NCBI RefSeq assembly: GCF_001447355.1
Contig: NZ_JXBW01000012.1
Location: 1 to 64,000 of the forward strand
Direction of reading: 5' to 3'
Source: Alicyclobacillus tolerans
GTDB lineage: Bacteria; Bacillota; Bacilli; Alicyclobacillales; Alicyclobacillaceae
Length of the DNA: 64,000 nucleotides
In this document: in pieces, positions 52,387 to 61,198 of the stretch
How the letters are laid out: each line of letters opens with the position of its first letter
How positions within the stretch are numbered: position 1 is the first letter of the stretch
The notes under the pieces: model-generated
Told to the model about the DNA's origin: nothing
The model's input: only the letters and a program-made list of their open reading frames with translations
Databases searched by the model: none
Position numbers and translations under genes: made by a program

Positions 52387-53034
52387 TTACCCCTCCACCG
52401 ACCGTTCATGATCCAGCGCCGCATGCAGGCGTTTCTTCAATAACCAGTATCCGTAACCACAGCCCACCACGACAATTGCGGCTGGAATCACGGTGATTTG
52501 CCAGTGTTGGTCAACAAACTTCCACAACCCTCCAATGACGCCACCAAGCGCAAGAAACGTCGCAGTCCACAAACCTGACGCTAATAGGTTTAACGGAATG
52601 AATACGCGCAACGAGGTCCGATTGATACCCGCAAGGTACGGTACAATATCGCGGACGACGGCGATATACTTAGCAATGATGAGGATCAACCAAGGTTGTT
52701 TTTGAAACATGCGTTCACTGCTAGCCAACCGTTTCTCTGTAAGCCCCACATATTTCCCATAGCGGACGAGCAGCGGTCTCCCACATACGCGACCAATCCC
52801 ATAGGCAATGGTCGATCCCACAAACGTCCCCAAAGCTGTCACAACAATGAGCCACCCAATATTCAGATGCAAGACGCCACTTCGGGACAAAACACCTGTC
52901 GTCGTCAAAGCCGTCTCGCCGGGAACGACCAAAATGAAATACTCCAACATCAACATCACAAACAAGCCCAGATATCCATAATGCTCAATTAGCGAAACGA
53001 GATGGATGATGGCCACCTCCAAAGAGAATTGCAA
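52387..53034 (-). CDS. DedA-family membrane protein
   Basis: A 215-residue (as drawn) membrane protein of the DedA/Tvp38 family, involved in membrane homeostasis and phospholipid recycling. Family motifs include F-x-x-E-V-V-P-G-E-like EYFILVVPGETALTTTG and GTFVGSTIAYGIGRVCG, and AKYIAVVRDIVPYLAGINR. The start is ambiguous: TTG 53034, TTG 53022 and GTG 53016 are all poorly spaced from ribosome binding sites. GGAGG would suit ATC codons at 53010/53007, which would give the family-typical N-terminus. 160 bases separate it from the divergent PAP2 gene. Confidence 0.87.
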   Translation of the reverse strand: MQFSLEVAIIHLVSLIEHYGYLGLFVMLMLEYFILVVPGETALTTTGVLSRSGVLHLNIGWLIVVTALGTFVGSTIAYGIGRVCGRPLLVRYGKYVGLTEKRLASSERMFQKQPWLILIIAKYIAVVRDIVPYLAGINRTSLRVFIPLNLLASGLWTATFLALGGVIGGLWKFVDQHWQITVIPAAIVVVGCGYGYWLLKKRLHAALDHERSVEG

Positions 53035-53194
53035 CCCTTTCGGATCACTACGACATAGAGACGGCTTGCGCTCAAATGCAGTTCACCAAGTACAGTCGCA
53101 AGTACCGCCAAAAACATGCAAGGTTAGATTGAACCAAATGTGTCGCGACTGCGTCTTTGTTCGTGTTATGATATCCGCCGATAGGAGTGAGACC

Positions 53195-53830
53195 ATGATA
53201 CACGCCGCTGCTGTCAATCCATTTGACACCCATGTATACCATATGATCAATGGATTGGCTGGACACAGCCATTTGCTTGACGACATCATGATTTTCTTCG
53301 CAAAGGACGCGTTAGAACTTTACGCCTGCATGTTTATCGCTGCATGGTTCGCCTTGCCAAAGCGCGACATTGAGCAACGGAATGCGCTTGCCGTGGCAGG
53401 CTTTTCTGGAATTCTGGCACTTGTTATCAACGTGATTATATCCCACTTTATTTGGTTCCGGCCGCGGCCTTTCACGGTATTTCCGAAGGGCTCCTTCACA
53501 CAGCTCATCACGCACCCGGCTGATGCATCGTTCCCAAGCGATCACACCTCCGGATCGTGGGGCTTTGCGACGGGCGTCATGGGACGTACGCCGAAGTGGA
53601 TTTCAGTTCCATTCACCGTTCTGGCCATTATCGTCATGATTGCGCGCGTGTTCGTCGGCGTACACTATCCGACAGATGTTCTTGGTAGTGCTGTCATCGG
53701 TATCATCGCGAGCCGGGTCATGTGGCTGTTCGGGCGCCAAGTCATGCCGCTTACACGCCTCGTTGCCCGCCTGTTCGGCTATGGTGTCAAAGCAGGAGCT
53801 GCACAGCACGACACACAGCACTCCGCATAA
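53195..53830 (+). CDS. PAP2-type undecaprenyl-diphosphate phosphatase (BcrC-like)
   Basis: A 211-residue membrane phosphatase. The three PAP2 signatures are intact: FRPRPF, PSDHTSGSW and ARVFVGVHYPTDVLG (catalytic His). Five to six helices are visible. Members such as BcrC dephosphorylate undecaprenyl pyrophosphate for cell wall synthesis and resist bacitracin. GGAGTGAGACC precedes the ATG. A strong terminator follows. Confidence 0.9.
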   Translation: MIHAAAVNPFDTHVYHMINGLAGHSHLLDDIMIFFAKDALELYACMFIAAWFALPKRDIEQRNALAVAGFSGILALVINVIISHFIWFRPRPFTVFPKGSFTQLITHPADASFPSDHTSGSWGFATGVMGRTPKWISVPFTVLAIIVMIARVFVGVHYPTDVLGSAVIGIIASRVMWLFGRQVMPLTRLVARLFGYGVKAGAAQHDTQHSA

Positions 53831-53840
53831 AGAATCATTA

Positions 53841-53872
53841 AAAAAGGCGGGCCGGTTTGGCCCGCCTTTTTT
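53841..53872. terminator. Bidirectional intrinsic terminator
   Basis: A GC-rich 8-bp stem (GGCGGGCC with GGCCCGCC) flanked by A6 and T6 separates the PAP2 gene and the convergent membrane protein gene. Confidence 0.93.
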
Positions 53873-53876
53873 ATCG

Positions 53877-54752
53877 TCATTGGCTGTCCATATTGCTCAG
53901 CCGCCGTCTGCCTTTGCGCATGCTCCACAGCATCCACAGCCAGTGGGTAGTCACTCCGACACCGACAACCCACGCAATACAAAACAACAACAGTCCAACA
54001 AATGGGATATTGCAAAACGCGACCAACAGGCTGACGCCGACCAGCGCAACCACCCACACCGGTCGCTTTGCCGGATCGGTCATCACCATATATCCAATCC
54101 ACACCGCTACGACCGCCAAGCCGATGATAGCGGCAACGGCATACAAGAAGAAACAAAGCACAGCAAAGGGTATGCCTACCAGTGTCGCAGCCAAGAGCGC
54201 ACAAAATGCGACGGCACCGACACTGACAAACAGCCCCGTAAGCCCGACGCGCCGGACAGAGCGTTGCATTTCCGCTAACGGCACGCGAATGGTTTCGCGC
54301 AAAGCCGCGGCAATCACAGTGAGTAGCAGGGTCAAGACGATGCTGACGGCTAACAAACCACCCCAGACAGCCAAGGCGCCAAGACCGGTAACCAGCGCGC
54401 CACTCCAAAACGGATCGGTAAGCGATGCATGGAAGATCGTATAAACCTTCGCACCAGGAGACGTGTGCACGGCCCCACCGAGATCGACCACCATGTCGAC
54501 GCGCGATTTGGGTAGCAGGGTCACGTTGCCGTTAATTACAAGAACGTGATCCGCAATGCCTGCAATCGTGAGATTGTGGCCAACGACGACAATGTCGCCG
54601 ACGGCCTGCCCTGGGGGAACTTGGGTTGCGCTCGTCCGGATGAGCCCTGCATTTGTTGTGCGCTGCGCCGCCAACGCGGACGGCACGATGGCGGAGCCGA
54701 TGGCAATACATAAAAGCATGCCCCACAAACTGTACAGCCACCGCCACCTCAT
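53877..54752 (-). CDS. Membrane protein with bactofilin-like segment
   Basis: A 291-residue protein with signal peptide (SALAA), then a short beta-repeat stretch (VVVGHNLTIAGIADHVLVINGNVTL, about residues 55-100) of polymer-forming/bactofilin type. Five hydrophobic helices follow in the C-terminal half (about 120-270). The ATG has GCGAGG upstream. It overlaps the anti-sigma gene by 4 bases, so it belongs to the sigma/anti-sigma operon and is a likely target or envelope effector. No enzymatic motif is visible. Confidence 0.78.
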   Translation of the reverse strand: MRWRWLYSLWGMLLCIAIGSAIVPSALAAQRTTNAGLIRTSATQVPPGQAVGDIVVVGHNLTIAGIADHVLVINGNVTLLPKSRVDMVVDLGGAVHTSPGAKVYTIFHASLTDPFWSGALVTGLGALAVWGGLLAVSIVLTLLLTVIAAALRETIRVPLAEMQRSVRRVGLTGLFVSVGAVAFCALLAATLVGIPFAVLCFFLYAVAAIIGLAVVAVWIGYMVMTDPAKRPVWVVALVGVSLLVAFCNIPFVGLLLFCIAWVVGVGVTTHWLWMLWSMRKGRRRLSNMDSQ

Positions 54753-55261
54753 AATAGGACCTCGCTTCTTCGCGACGACCTGAGCAGGCGCGCAGTCCCA
54801 AATAGCGAGATGCCAAGAAGGAGCAGGCTGAACGCCGCTGCCACAACCAGCCACTGCTGATGCACCGCGGTCGGTATCGACACCAAACCGCGCAACACGG
54901 CTGACGCGAAGTGAAATGCAATTGTCACCAACGAACCAATCGGCGACACGACGAGACCGACAAGCGCGCACAGGCCAATTATGGAACAACACAGGTAGAC
55001 ATAGACAAGGCGCCTTGACTGTACAACCTGATGCTCTTCTGCAAGTGCCGCCACCACCCGTGCCTCAAGTCCCAGGGGCGGCTCAATCGTTTGGGCGTAA
55101 GCCGCCACCTGCTCTTCATCCGCCAGAAGGTCGGCAAACAGGCTCGCGCAGGCAGGGCAAACGGCTAGGTGTGCACGCACACGCTGCTCTTCCACCGCGC
55201 TTAACTCGCCGTCTACGTACGCAGTCAGTAACGACTCCCAATCGCGACAACGATCCATCAT
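54749..55261 (-). CDS. Zinc-finger anti-sigma factor
   Basis: A 170-residue membrane anti-sigma factor. The zf-HC2 motif H-x3-C-x2-C is seen in RAHLAVCPACASLF (about residues 29-42), followed by one or two hydrophobic helices (LVYVYLCCSIIGLCALVGLVV and LVVAAAFSLLLLGISLF). It overlaps the sigma gene stop (ATGATG), indicating stoichiometric coupling. It would hold the ECF sigma factor at the membrane until a signal releases it. The start is ATG 55261 or 55258. Confidence 0.9.
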   Translation of the reverse strand: MMDRCRDWESLLTAYVDGELSAVEEQRVRAHLAVCPACASLFADLLADEEQVAAYAQTIEPPLGLEARVVAALAEEHQVVQSRRLVYVYLCCSIIGLCALVGLVVSPIGSLVTIAFHFASAVLRGLVSIPTAVHQQWLVVAAAFSLLLLGISLFGTARLLRSSRRSEVLL

Positions 55262-55791
55262 CCATCACCCCTCTCGCCGCCCAAAAACCGCCGCAACTGC
55301 ATGCGTGCGTGATGCAAGCGCGATCGCACCGTTCCTACAGGAATGTCGAGCACCTGTGCTATCTCGTCGTACTCGAGCCCATGGAACGCGCGTAGCACGA
55401 TGACCGTACGATGCTCTTCATTTAAGCGAGCCAAGGCACGATCAACGTCGATCCTCGCCACCGCCGCATCTTCTGCCCCCGACACCGCGGCACTCACCTC
55501 GTCGCTCGGCGACTGCGCGCGCCGTTGGCGGGAGGCCAACATGTCGAGGGAAACGCGAACGGCAATGCGAGCAAGCCATGTGGGAAACGTGCGTTCTTCC
55601 CGCAACTGCTTCAAAGATCGGAACGCCTTAATGAACGCCTCCTGCGTTGCGTCCTCTGCGTCTGTTGCGTTTTGCAAGACGCCGTATGCAGTCCGGTAGA
55701 CAAACTGTTGATAATTGCGAACGATGTCCGCCAACGCCTCGGGTTTGCCGCGCCGCGCCTGACGAATCAGGTCGAGGTCCGCTTGCTCCAA
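55258..55791 (-). CDS. ECF-subfamily RNA polymerase sigma factor
   Basis: A 177-residue sigma-70 factor with only regions 2 and 4. Region 2 has the core-binding VYRTAYGVLQNATDAEDATQEAFIKAF and region 4 has the helix-turn-helix YDEIAQVLDIPVGTVRSRLHHAR. The start is TTG 55791 with GGAGGTGATC upstream. It heads an operon with its anti-sigma factor and a membrane protein. SigW/SigV-like regulators of envelope stress have this organisation; the exact group is not determined. Confidence 0.93.
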   Translation of the reverse strand: MEQADLDLIRQARRGKPEALADIVRNYQQFVYRTAYGVLQNATDAEDATQEAFIKAFRSLKQLREERTFPTWLARIAVRVSLDMLASRQRRAQSPSDEVSAAVSGAEDAAVARIDVDRALARLNEEHRTVIVLRAFHGLEYDEIAQVLDIPVGTVRSRLHHARMQLRRFLGGERGDG

Positions 55792-55884
55792 CCAAGATCA
55801 CCTCCGGCGGCGACAGGCCAATACCCAACAACAGCAAGCCGCATGAAACACAGATGAGCATTTCATCGGTACGGCCGTTCGTCT

Positions 55885-56847
55885 TCATAGACTATGTTTG
55901 TGCATGTTTGGTTCACCGGCAGGCTTATTTGGACTCCCCCCATCCGCCCCCAGCATGCGTTCGATCTCGCTGTACATCGGTACAGCCGCCTGGGCACCAG
56001 GCCTTGTCACCGCGAGAGCGGCCGCCGCTGCGCCAAAGCGCAGAGCACGAACGAGGTTTCGTTCGTCAAACGCTGCCGCAAAGGCCCCGATAAACGTGTC
56101 ACCAGCCGCTGTTGTATCAACGGCACGTACAGGAAACGCTGGCAAGCGAATCAGTCCGCCGCGCTGCCAACAGACCAGCCCTTGCGCGCCAAGCGTGACA
56201 ACCACGATTGCGATCCCGATACCCGCTAGTGAGCCAAGCACTGACCAGTCCCCGTCCAGTCCCTGTGGCACCGTTCCGATGAGTGCGGCAGCTTCCGTTT
56301 CATTCATCACGAGAACATCGACGCCGCGTAAGGCCTCCCCCGTTAGCTTGCGCATCGGTGCAGGATTGTACAAAACGCGCGCGCCTGCCGCCTTCGCGAT
56401 ACGAAGCGCCTCCTGGTTCGCGGACCAAGGCACTTCATTCTGTAGCAACAGCATATCGCAGGACGTCAAAATGGAGTCGGCACGTGCGACATCCGCAGGC
56501 TCCAGCAGCCCATTTGCCCCCGCAGCCAGCACGATGTGATTTTCTCCGTCCGCTCCGACCTCAATAATGGCCAACCCGGTTGCCCAAGGCTTGTCCACAA
56601 CATACCCAATATCCACACCGGCACTCGCCAAAGAGTCGCGGGCAGCTTGAGCAAACGGGTCACGTCCTGTAGCGCCAATCATCCAGACATCCGCACCGGC
56701 TCGTGCTGCTGCGACCGCCTGATTGGCACCTTTGCCGCCCGGTGAATACTGTACGCCGCGCGCCACCACGGTCTCCCCAGGCGAGGGCAGCTGATCTACC
56801 GATGCCATGACGTCCATGTTGATGCTTCCCACGACAGCAATCCGCAT
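55885..56847 (-). CDS. rbsK: Ribokinase
   Basis: A 320-residue PfkB-family kinase that phosphorylates ribose at O5 with ATP. Signature 1 is GGKGANQAVAAARAGA and signature 2 is DTTAAGDTFIGAF with the catalytic Asp; LLQNEVPW is the ribokinase-specific stretch. AGGGAGGGAAG precedes the ATG. No ribose transporter is adjacent, so uptake must be encoded elsewhere. It ends 94 bases before the sigma gene's start region on the same strand. Confidence 0.93.
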   Translation of the reverse strand: MRIAVVGSINMDVMASVDQLPSPGETVVARGVQYSPGGKGANQAVAAARAGADVWMIGATGRDPFAQAARDSLASAGVDIGYVVDKPWATGLAIIEVGADGENHIVLAAGANGLLEPADVARADSILTSCDMLLLQNEVPWSANQEALRIAKAAGARVLYNPAPMRKLTGEALRGVDVLVMNETEAAALIGTVPQGLDGDWSVLGSLAGIGIAIVVVTLGAQGLVCWQRGGLIRLPAFPVRAVDTTAAGDTFIGAFAAAFDERNLVRALRFGAAAAALAVTRPGAQAAVPMYSEIERMLGADGGSPNKPAGEPNMHKHSL

Positions 56848-56859
56848 ACACTTCCCTCC

Positions 56860-58161
56860 CTAAAGGACCGGCAGTCGAATGGCGACGTGCGTACCAACCC
56901 CTAACCGACTCTGTACAGAAATGCCACCTGCAAATTCGTCGACCAGCTTTTTCACCATAAAAAGGCCAATTCCCTGCCCACTCTCGTCTTCATTTTGCTT
57001 TTCATACTTGCGAAAGAGCCTCTCCATCTGCTGCTCTGTCATACCGACACCGCAATCGATCACGTCGAAATGCAACATCTGCTCCGCAACACGACAGATG
57101 ACTCGGACGGTTCCCCCTTCGTCGCTGTACTTGATAGCATTGCTGATGACGTTCGAAAAAATGAGCTTGTACCCCAAGCGATTGCCAAGGCAGGTTACCG
57201 TCTGCGCAACATCGATTTCGGTGACCAACTCGATATTTTGCGTACGAGCCTTGGTCCCCATAATATATAGAACTTCATCAAGCACAGCGCGCGGATGTAA
57301 AATGCGTTTATGCCAAATCGACTCTGCCGCGAGCATCTGCTCCGTTGTCATGATGTGTGAGATTTCGTGATCAATCACGACTGTGTAGTCGACGATGGTT
57401 TGCAACTTCTTCGCCCGTTCCGGATCGGGCTCGTCGGCGCTGAGCAACGTGGCATAGGCCTGGATAACCGTTAAAGGATTGCGCACCTCGTGCGATACGA
57501 CATGCACAAAATCGAGCTTCTGCTTGTATAAATCCATCTCTGACTCCAACTTCGCCTGCGCGCTCAGCGAAGGGTATGCATATTGTTTCTCTCCTGCGTG
57601 CTCATAGAGATTGCTGCGGATCAGCTCGCGATCCGTCATTAGATACGGATGTTTCCGCATCATTTCGATTTGGACCGAAGCCGGTACCTGCTTGGCGTCG
57701 TAGGTACATACGGTGAGAAAGCCCAGCTCACTGACCGTGAAATCACAGCTTGACTCGTAGCGATATAATTTCTCCTCAATGTCCACTTCGTCCGTCCAAT
57801 CCACGTGCCCCCATAGGCGAACGGCTCTGCCCTGTGTGATATACGGATCAACCGCTTGGTTTAAGCGCCGATGAACATGATCAGGATGAAAATCATCGGT
57901 CATCCCATAAAATCCGCAATTGTCGACATAAGAAACGCAGTCTGGTATACGACCATACCTTTGCAACAATACTTGCGACATATCCGACCACAAAGACGTA
58001 GATTCAATGAAAACGACGTGTTGCTTTTGCGCCATTGCCGTTTCAATAAACGCAATGGCATTCGCGATATACACGTCCTTATTCATATAGAAGTACAAAA
58101 CATGCGCACCATTCTCTACATGCAACTGGTGCGTGAGCGCGATGGTAGATTGCACACCCAA
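56860..58161 (-). CDS. MEDS-domain sensor histidine kinase
   Basis: A 433-residue cytosolic sensor. Residues 1-165 form a MEDS (methanogen/methylotroph DcmR sensory) domain (GAHVLYFYMNKDVYIANAIAFIETAM). After a linker comes HisKA with the phospho-accepting His in FVHVVSHEVRNPLTVIQ, then the ATPase domain with N box NVISNAIKYSDEG, G1 DCGVGM and G2 GQGIGLFMVKKL. No response regulator is adjacent, so it is an orphan kinase. The TTG start at 58161 has GGGGA upstream. It lies 12 bases before ribokinase's start region on the same strand. Confidence 0.9.
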   Translation of the reverse strand: MGVQSTIALTHQLHVENGAHVLYFYMNKDVYIANAIAFIETAMAQKQHVVFIESTSLWSDMSQVLLQRYGRIPDCVSYVDNCGFYGMTDDFHPDHVHRRLNQAVDPYITQGRAVRLWGHVDWTDEVDIEEKLYRYESSCDFTVSELGFLTVCTYDAKQVPASVQIEMMRKHPYLMTDRELIRSNLYEHAGEKQYAYPSLSAQAKLESEMDLYKQKLDFVHVVSHEVRNPLTVIQAYATLLSADEPDPERAKKLQTIVDYTVVIDHEISHIMTTEQMLAAESIWHKRILHPRAVLDEVLYIMGTKARTQNIELVTEIDVAQTVTCLGNRLGYKLIFSNVISNAIKYSDEGGTVRVICRVAEQMLHFDVIDCGVGMTEQQMERLFRKYEKQNEDESGQGIGLFMVKKLVDEFAGGISVQSRLGVGTHVAIRLPVL

Positions 58162-58295
58162 CGGAAGCCAATCCCCTTACCCCAATCGAGTTTTACTGGA
58201 CGAACGCCATTGTAGCAGAATCTGTGTTTGTTTGGCGAAACGACCAGCGAGGCCGCCTTGTCGGCAGCGCCGACTGGCAGACGGCCCCGTACTCA

Positions 58296-58490
58296 TCAGC
58301 AACCTCCAGGACATCCGGGATCGACAACGACGTCTTTTACTTCAGGTTTCACGTAGTATTTTGGCACGTTTACGACGATGCGCCGATTTACCCTGATGAC
58401 CGGCTGTACAATAGGTACCTCCCGGCATACGTAGCAGTCGTGATACTCGTACACGGGCGGGCAAACAATGGGTGGACATGGTTTCATCAT
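58296..58490 (-). CDS. Small spore coat protein, CotD-like
   Basis: A 64-residue Pro/Val/Cys-rich protein (MMKPCPPIVCPPVYEYHDCYV, then IVVNVPKYYVKPEVKDVVV, ending GCPGGC) resembling CotD-type inner coat proteins of spore formers. Repeated His, Tyr and Cys residues are typical of crosslinked coat proteins. A GGGGA box lies upstream of the ATG. It is monocistronic. Confidence 0.65.
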   Translation of the reverse strand: MMKPCPPIVCPPVYEYHDCYVCREVPIVQPVIRVNRRIVVNVPKYYVKPEVKDVVVDPGCPGGC

Positions 58491-58599
58491 ATGCCTTTAT
58501 CCCCTTTCTTGGGTGGTGATGCTACAGGATACTAGGCATCCAACACATGCGTGGCGGCGTTTGCCCTGCCTATGTAACGAATTCGTCAATGACAGGAAT

Positions 58600-59973
58600 T
58601 TATGGAACATTGGGCACGGTCAACGCGTGATTGGCCGTGTCAGGAGGAAACCAACGAATGCTGACGCTGGGATGCTCACCGTCGCTCGCATTGTGCTGAA
58701 TCAAAGCCGCTGGCAACGGATTGTCGCCCAACTCAATCACCGTTCTCCCCGGATCTGAAGTGTAAAACGTCAAGCCCCGTATTTCGTCAATTGATGGCTG
58801 ATGCGCACCAAATACCGGATCCGATATTTTACGAATGTGAATGTACGTCCTGCCAAACTGATGTGTGACGTCGTATGAGACATACTGTTGGGCGACGTTG
58901 TAGTGAAGCAGTCGACTCGTGCGCGCCACAAGCACCTTTCCCTCGTGCTGATGTGCTGCGAGAAGACGCAAGGCCGCCACCGCGTCCTTTGGCAGAACGC
59001 CCGGATAGGGCGTGCCACATAGGTGTTGCGCCACCACGGCGTAGCCGTGCTTGGCCTCCAATGCCCGTAAATGCTGTTCCGTCAATTGTTCATGCAAACC
59101 ATACGGCGTCCAGTTCCAGCGCACCGCGCCTTGCGGACTGTAGTGTTCGTTCGTATAGCGCCAAAATCCCCACACGCGTCGGCCATCCGCCAATCGTAGA
59201 GGGAAGATGACCGAATCGCGCACGAACTGATTACTCGACGTGTCGGGCCAGACGAAATGAATGCCGTGCGGAATTGTGATATCCGTGTGGTAATAGGGCG
59301 ATCCCGGCACCTCGCCCTGCTGATACTGATAAAAGCCCGCACGCCGATACGATCCGAAGTTGTCGACGTTGGACTTATTGCCGTGATCGGTCCAGACTTC
59401 AATGTGGTCGCCGCGCTTGGCCAAGGCATTGGCTGCCGTGGCGGCCAGCGAACGGCGAAATACGGTCGTGTGCTCATCGACGCGGCTGAAGTCTCCGTAT
59501 GTTTGAAGCGTATCGACCCAGCCACATTGGACGAAACGATCCAGCACAGATGCCGCATAGGGTTGAGCCGTGATGCCGCGGAAATACGTGAGCTCATTCG
59601 CCATCGGAACGTGGTTGAGATCGATAAACGCTTGATGATCATTGCCATTAAACATGAAGATGGAGTCCGCATAGTCAAGACCCAATCCACGGCCGATAGG
59701 CGTCTGTTCAGTCGTATTGATAAATTGATGCACGAGATTGAATTTTCGTAAAGTCTCGCTATCCGCATCTGACGAGAGGGCAAGCATGGCTTGATATGGG
59801 TATGGAAATTTGCGCATGCCATACACTTTCGGACCTTGCCCCGCGTTGTACCAATCGCTCGTTTGCGTCGTATGGAGGGCCTGGCTTGGCGAAGCCATGG
59901 CCACGGAACACGGGAGCAAAGCCGATGTAAGCAGTGTGGCAAAGAGGGTGGATCGGCTATGTTGTCGTTTCAT
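58600..59973 (-). CDS. Secreted protein of unknown function, 457 aa
   Basis: A 457-residue protein with a clear signal peptide (LLTSALLPCSVAMASPSQA, cleavage about residue 27). The mature part has PYQAMLALSSDADSETL, GLDYADSIFMFNGNDHQAF and HIEVWTDHGNKSNVDNFG. The acidic SSDADS and the HGNKS stretch recall carbohydrate deacetylase-like active sites, but no named family is certain. A second region, VVAQHLCGTPYPGVLPKDA, follows. GGGAGGTGATTTC precedes the ATG. It is monocistronic. Confidence 0.65.
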   Translation of the reverse strand: MKRQHSRSTLFATLLTSALLPCSVAMASPSQALHTTQTSDWYNAGQGPKVYGMRKFPYPYQAMLALSSDADSETLRKFNLVHQFINTTEQTPIGRGLGLDYADSIFMFNGNDHQAFIDLNHVPMANELTYFRGITAQPYAASVLDRFVQCGWVDTLQTYGDFSRVDEHTTVFRRSLAATAANALAKRGDHIEVWTDHGNKSNVDNFGSYRRAGFYQYQQGEVPGSPYYHTDITIPHGIHFVWPDTSSNQFVRDSVIFPLRLADGRRVWGFWRYTNEHYSPQGAVRWNWTPYGLHEQLTEQHLRALEAKHGYAVVAQHLCGTPYPGVLPKDAVAALRLLAAHQHEGKVLVARTSRLLHYNVAQQYVSYDVTHQFGRTYIHIRKISDPVFGAHQPSIDEIRGLTFYTSDPGRTVIELGDNPLPAALIQHNASDGEHPSVSIRWFPPDTANHALTVPNVP

Positions 59974-60122
59974 GAAATCACCTCCCAAAACTGATGTTCC
60001 CGATTCCGGGAGGTGATATGTTAGGGGAGAAAAGGGAACTCAGGAACAACTTCTTCTGTATTCAGCATCCGTCAATTTACTTCTTACGCCGAGAAACCCA
60101 AATTACCGAAATGGGCCTATTT

Positions 60123-60683
60123 TCACCGCTGTGCAAGTATGACATAGTGGTATGGGTTGGGATTCCACAGCTCTGTGCGGAAACCTGCCTCCTCTATCTT
60201 GGTTGTTAATTTTTCCTTTGTGAGCCGCTCTGCTGTAGGGGGGCCCATTTCCATAGACTGCTTTTCCCACTCGATGACCATCAGCTTCCCCGACGTGTTC
60301 AGCAATCGATGAAATTCCGCCAAGGTCCTATCCATATCATCGACCTCATGTAGGACAAACGCGCAGAGGATGCGATCCGCCGTGCCGTCGGGCAGCGGTA
60401 TGCGCTCCGCCTGCGCGGTCATCGGCGCTATATTCGTAAGGCCAGCTTCGGCAGCCCGTTTGCCTAACATATCGAGCATCTCTGGCGAAACATCCACCCC
60501 ATACACAGTTTTGCAAATTTGGGCAATCGGGATGGTGAAATATCCCGGGCCACACCCGACATCCGCCACGACATGCGTGGCTTCCAAGTCCAACCGTTCC
60601 AGAATCGCGGCCTGTGGCAAAAGCTTCTTCCGATCTGCGTCCAAAAGCTTGTTCGCATGTTTCGGATGAAATCGGTGTCCCAT
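60123..60683 (-). CDS. Class I SAM-dependent methyltransferase
   Basis: A 186-residue UbiE/Methyltransf_11-like enzyme. Motif I is VVADVGCGPGYFTIPIAQI, followed by GVDVSPEMLDML (motif II), AERIPLPDGTADRILCAFVLHEV and the LNTSGKLMVIEWEKQ strand. GGAGGTG precedes the ATG at 60683. It lies downstream of a DUF302 gene on the same strand, at the end of the sulfur operon. The DUF302/methyltransferase pair is common near sulfur and metal genes; the substrate is unknown. Confidence 0.88.
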   Translation of the reverse strand: MGHRFHPKHANKLLDADRKKLLPQAAILERLDLEATHVVADVGCGPGYFTIPIAQICKTVYGVDVSPEMLDMLGKRAAEAGLTNIAPMTAQAERIPLPDGTADRILCAFVLHEVDDMDRTLAEFHRLLNTSGKLMVIEWEKQSMEMGPPTAERLTKEKLTTKIEEAGFRTELWNPNPYHYVILAQR

Positions 60684-60770
60684 CGCGCACCTCCACACTT
60701 GTGTCAACGACACATCCACAAGGTCACTCACCTCGTGGGCACTGTCAGCTAAACCCATCATTGAGCCGCG

Positions 60771-61163
60771 TCATTGAGCCGCATCGCGGATAGCGTCTTG
60801 CAAGGTTGTTTCAATTCGCCGCGCCGTCTCCATTAGCTCGTGGTCCCCGAGAACACCCATAAGCGCGGTTGGCTTGGGCAGCCCGATGAGCGTTTCACCG
60901 TTGTGATCGTACACGACGAGTTTGCATGGAAGGAAGTAACCAACTAGCTCGTTGCGAAGCAGCACTTCTTTAGCCTCATGAGGGTTACAAACTTCAAGAA
61001 TCCGGAACGGCTTCGTGAACTCGACGCCTTTTTCCTGAAGCTTCGATGGAATATCCATCTGCCACAAAACGCCGAAGCCACGCCCTTTTAAGGCTCCTCC
61101 GAGCGCCGCAACTGCATCGTCTACGCTTTTGTGCGTTGCGACATGGAAATGAAAATCCTCCAT
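60771..61163 (-). CDS. DUF302-family protein
   Basis: A 130-residue protein of the DUF302 family, a small alpha/beta domain often encoded beside CsoR/CstR-type sensors and thought to take part in heavy-metal or sulfur stress. Conserved features are FGVLWQMDIPSKLQEKGVEF, LEVCNPHEAKEVLL and the single Cys in FLPCKLVVYD. AAAGGAG precedes the ATG. It lies 35 bases after the CstR-like gene stop, so it is cotranscribed. Confidence 0.88.
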   Translation of the reverse strand: MEDFHFHVATHKSVDDAVAALGGALKGRGFGVLWQMDIPSKLQEKGVEFTKPFRILEVCNPHEAKEVLLRNELVGYFLPCKLVVYDHNGETLIGLPKPTALMGVLGDHELMETARRIETTLQDAIRDAAQ

Positions 61164-61198
61164 AGATAACACTCCTTTTTGATAACTGACGCCTGCCA

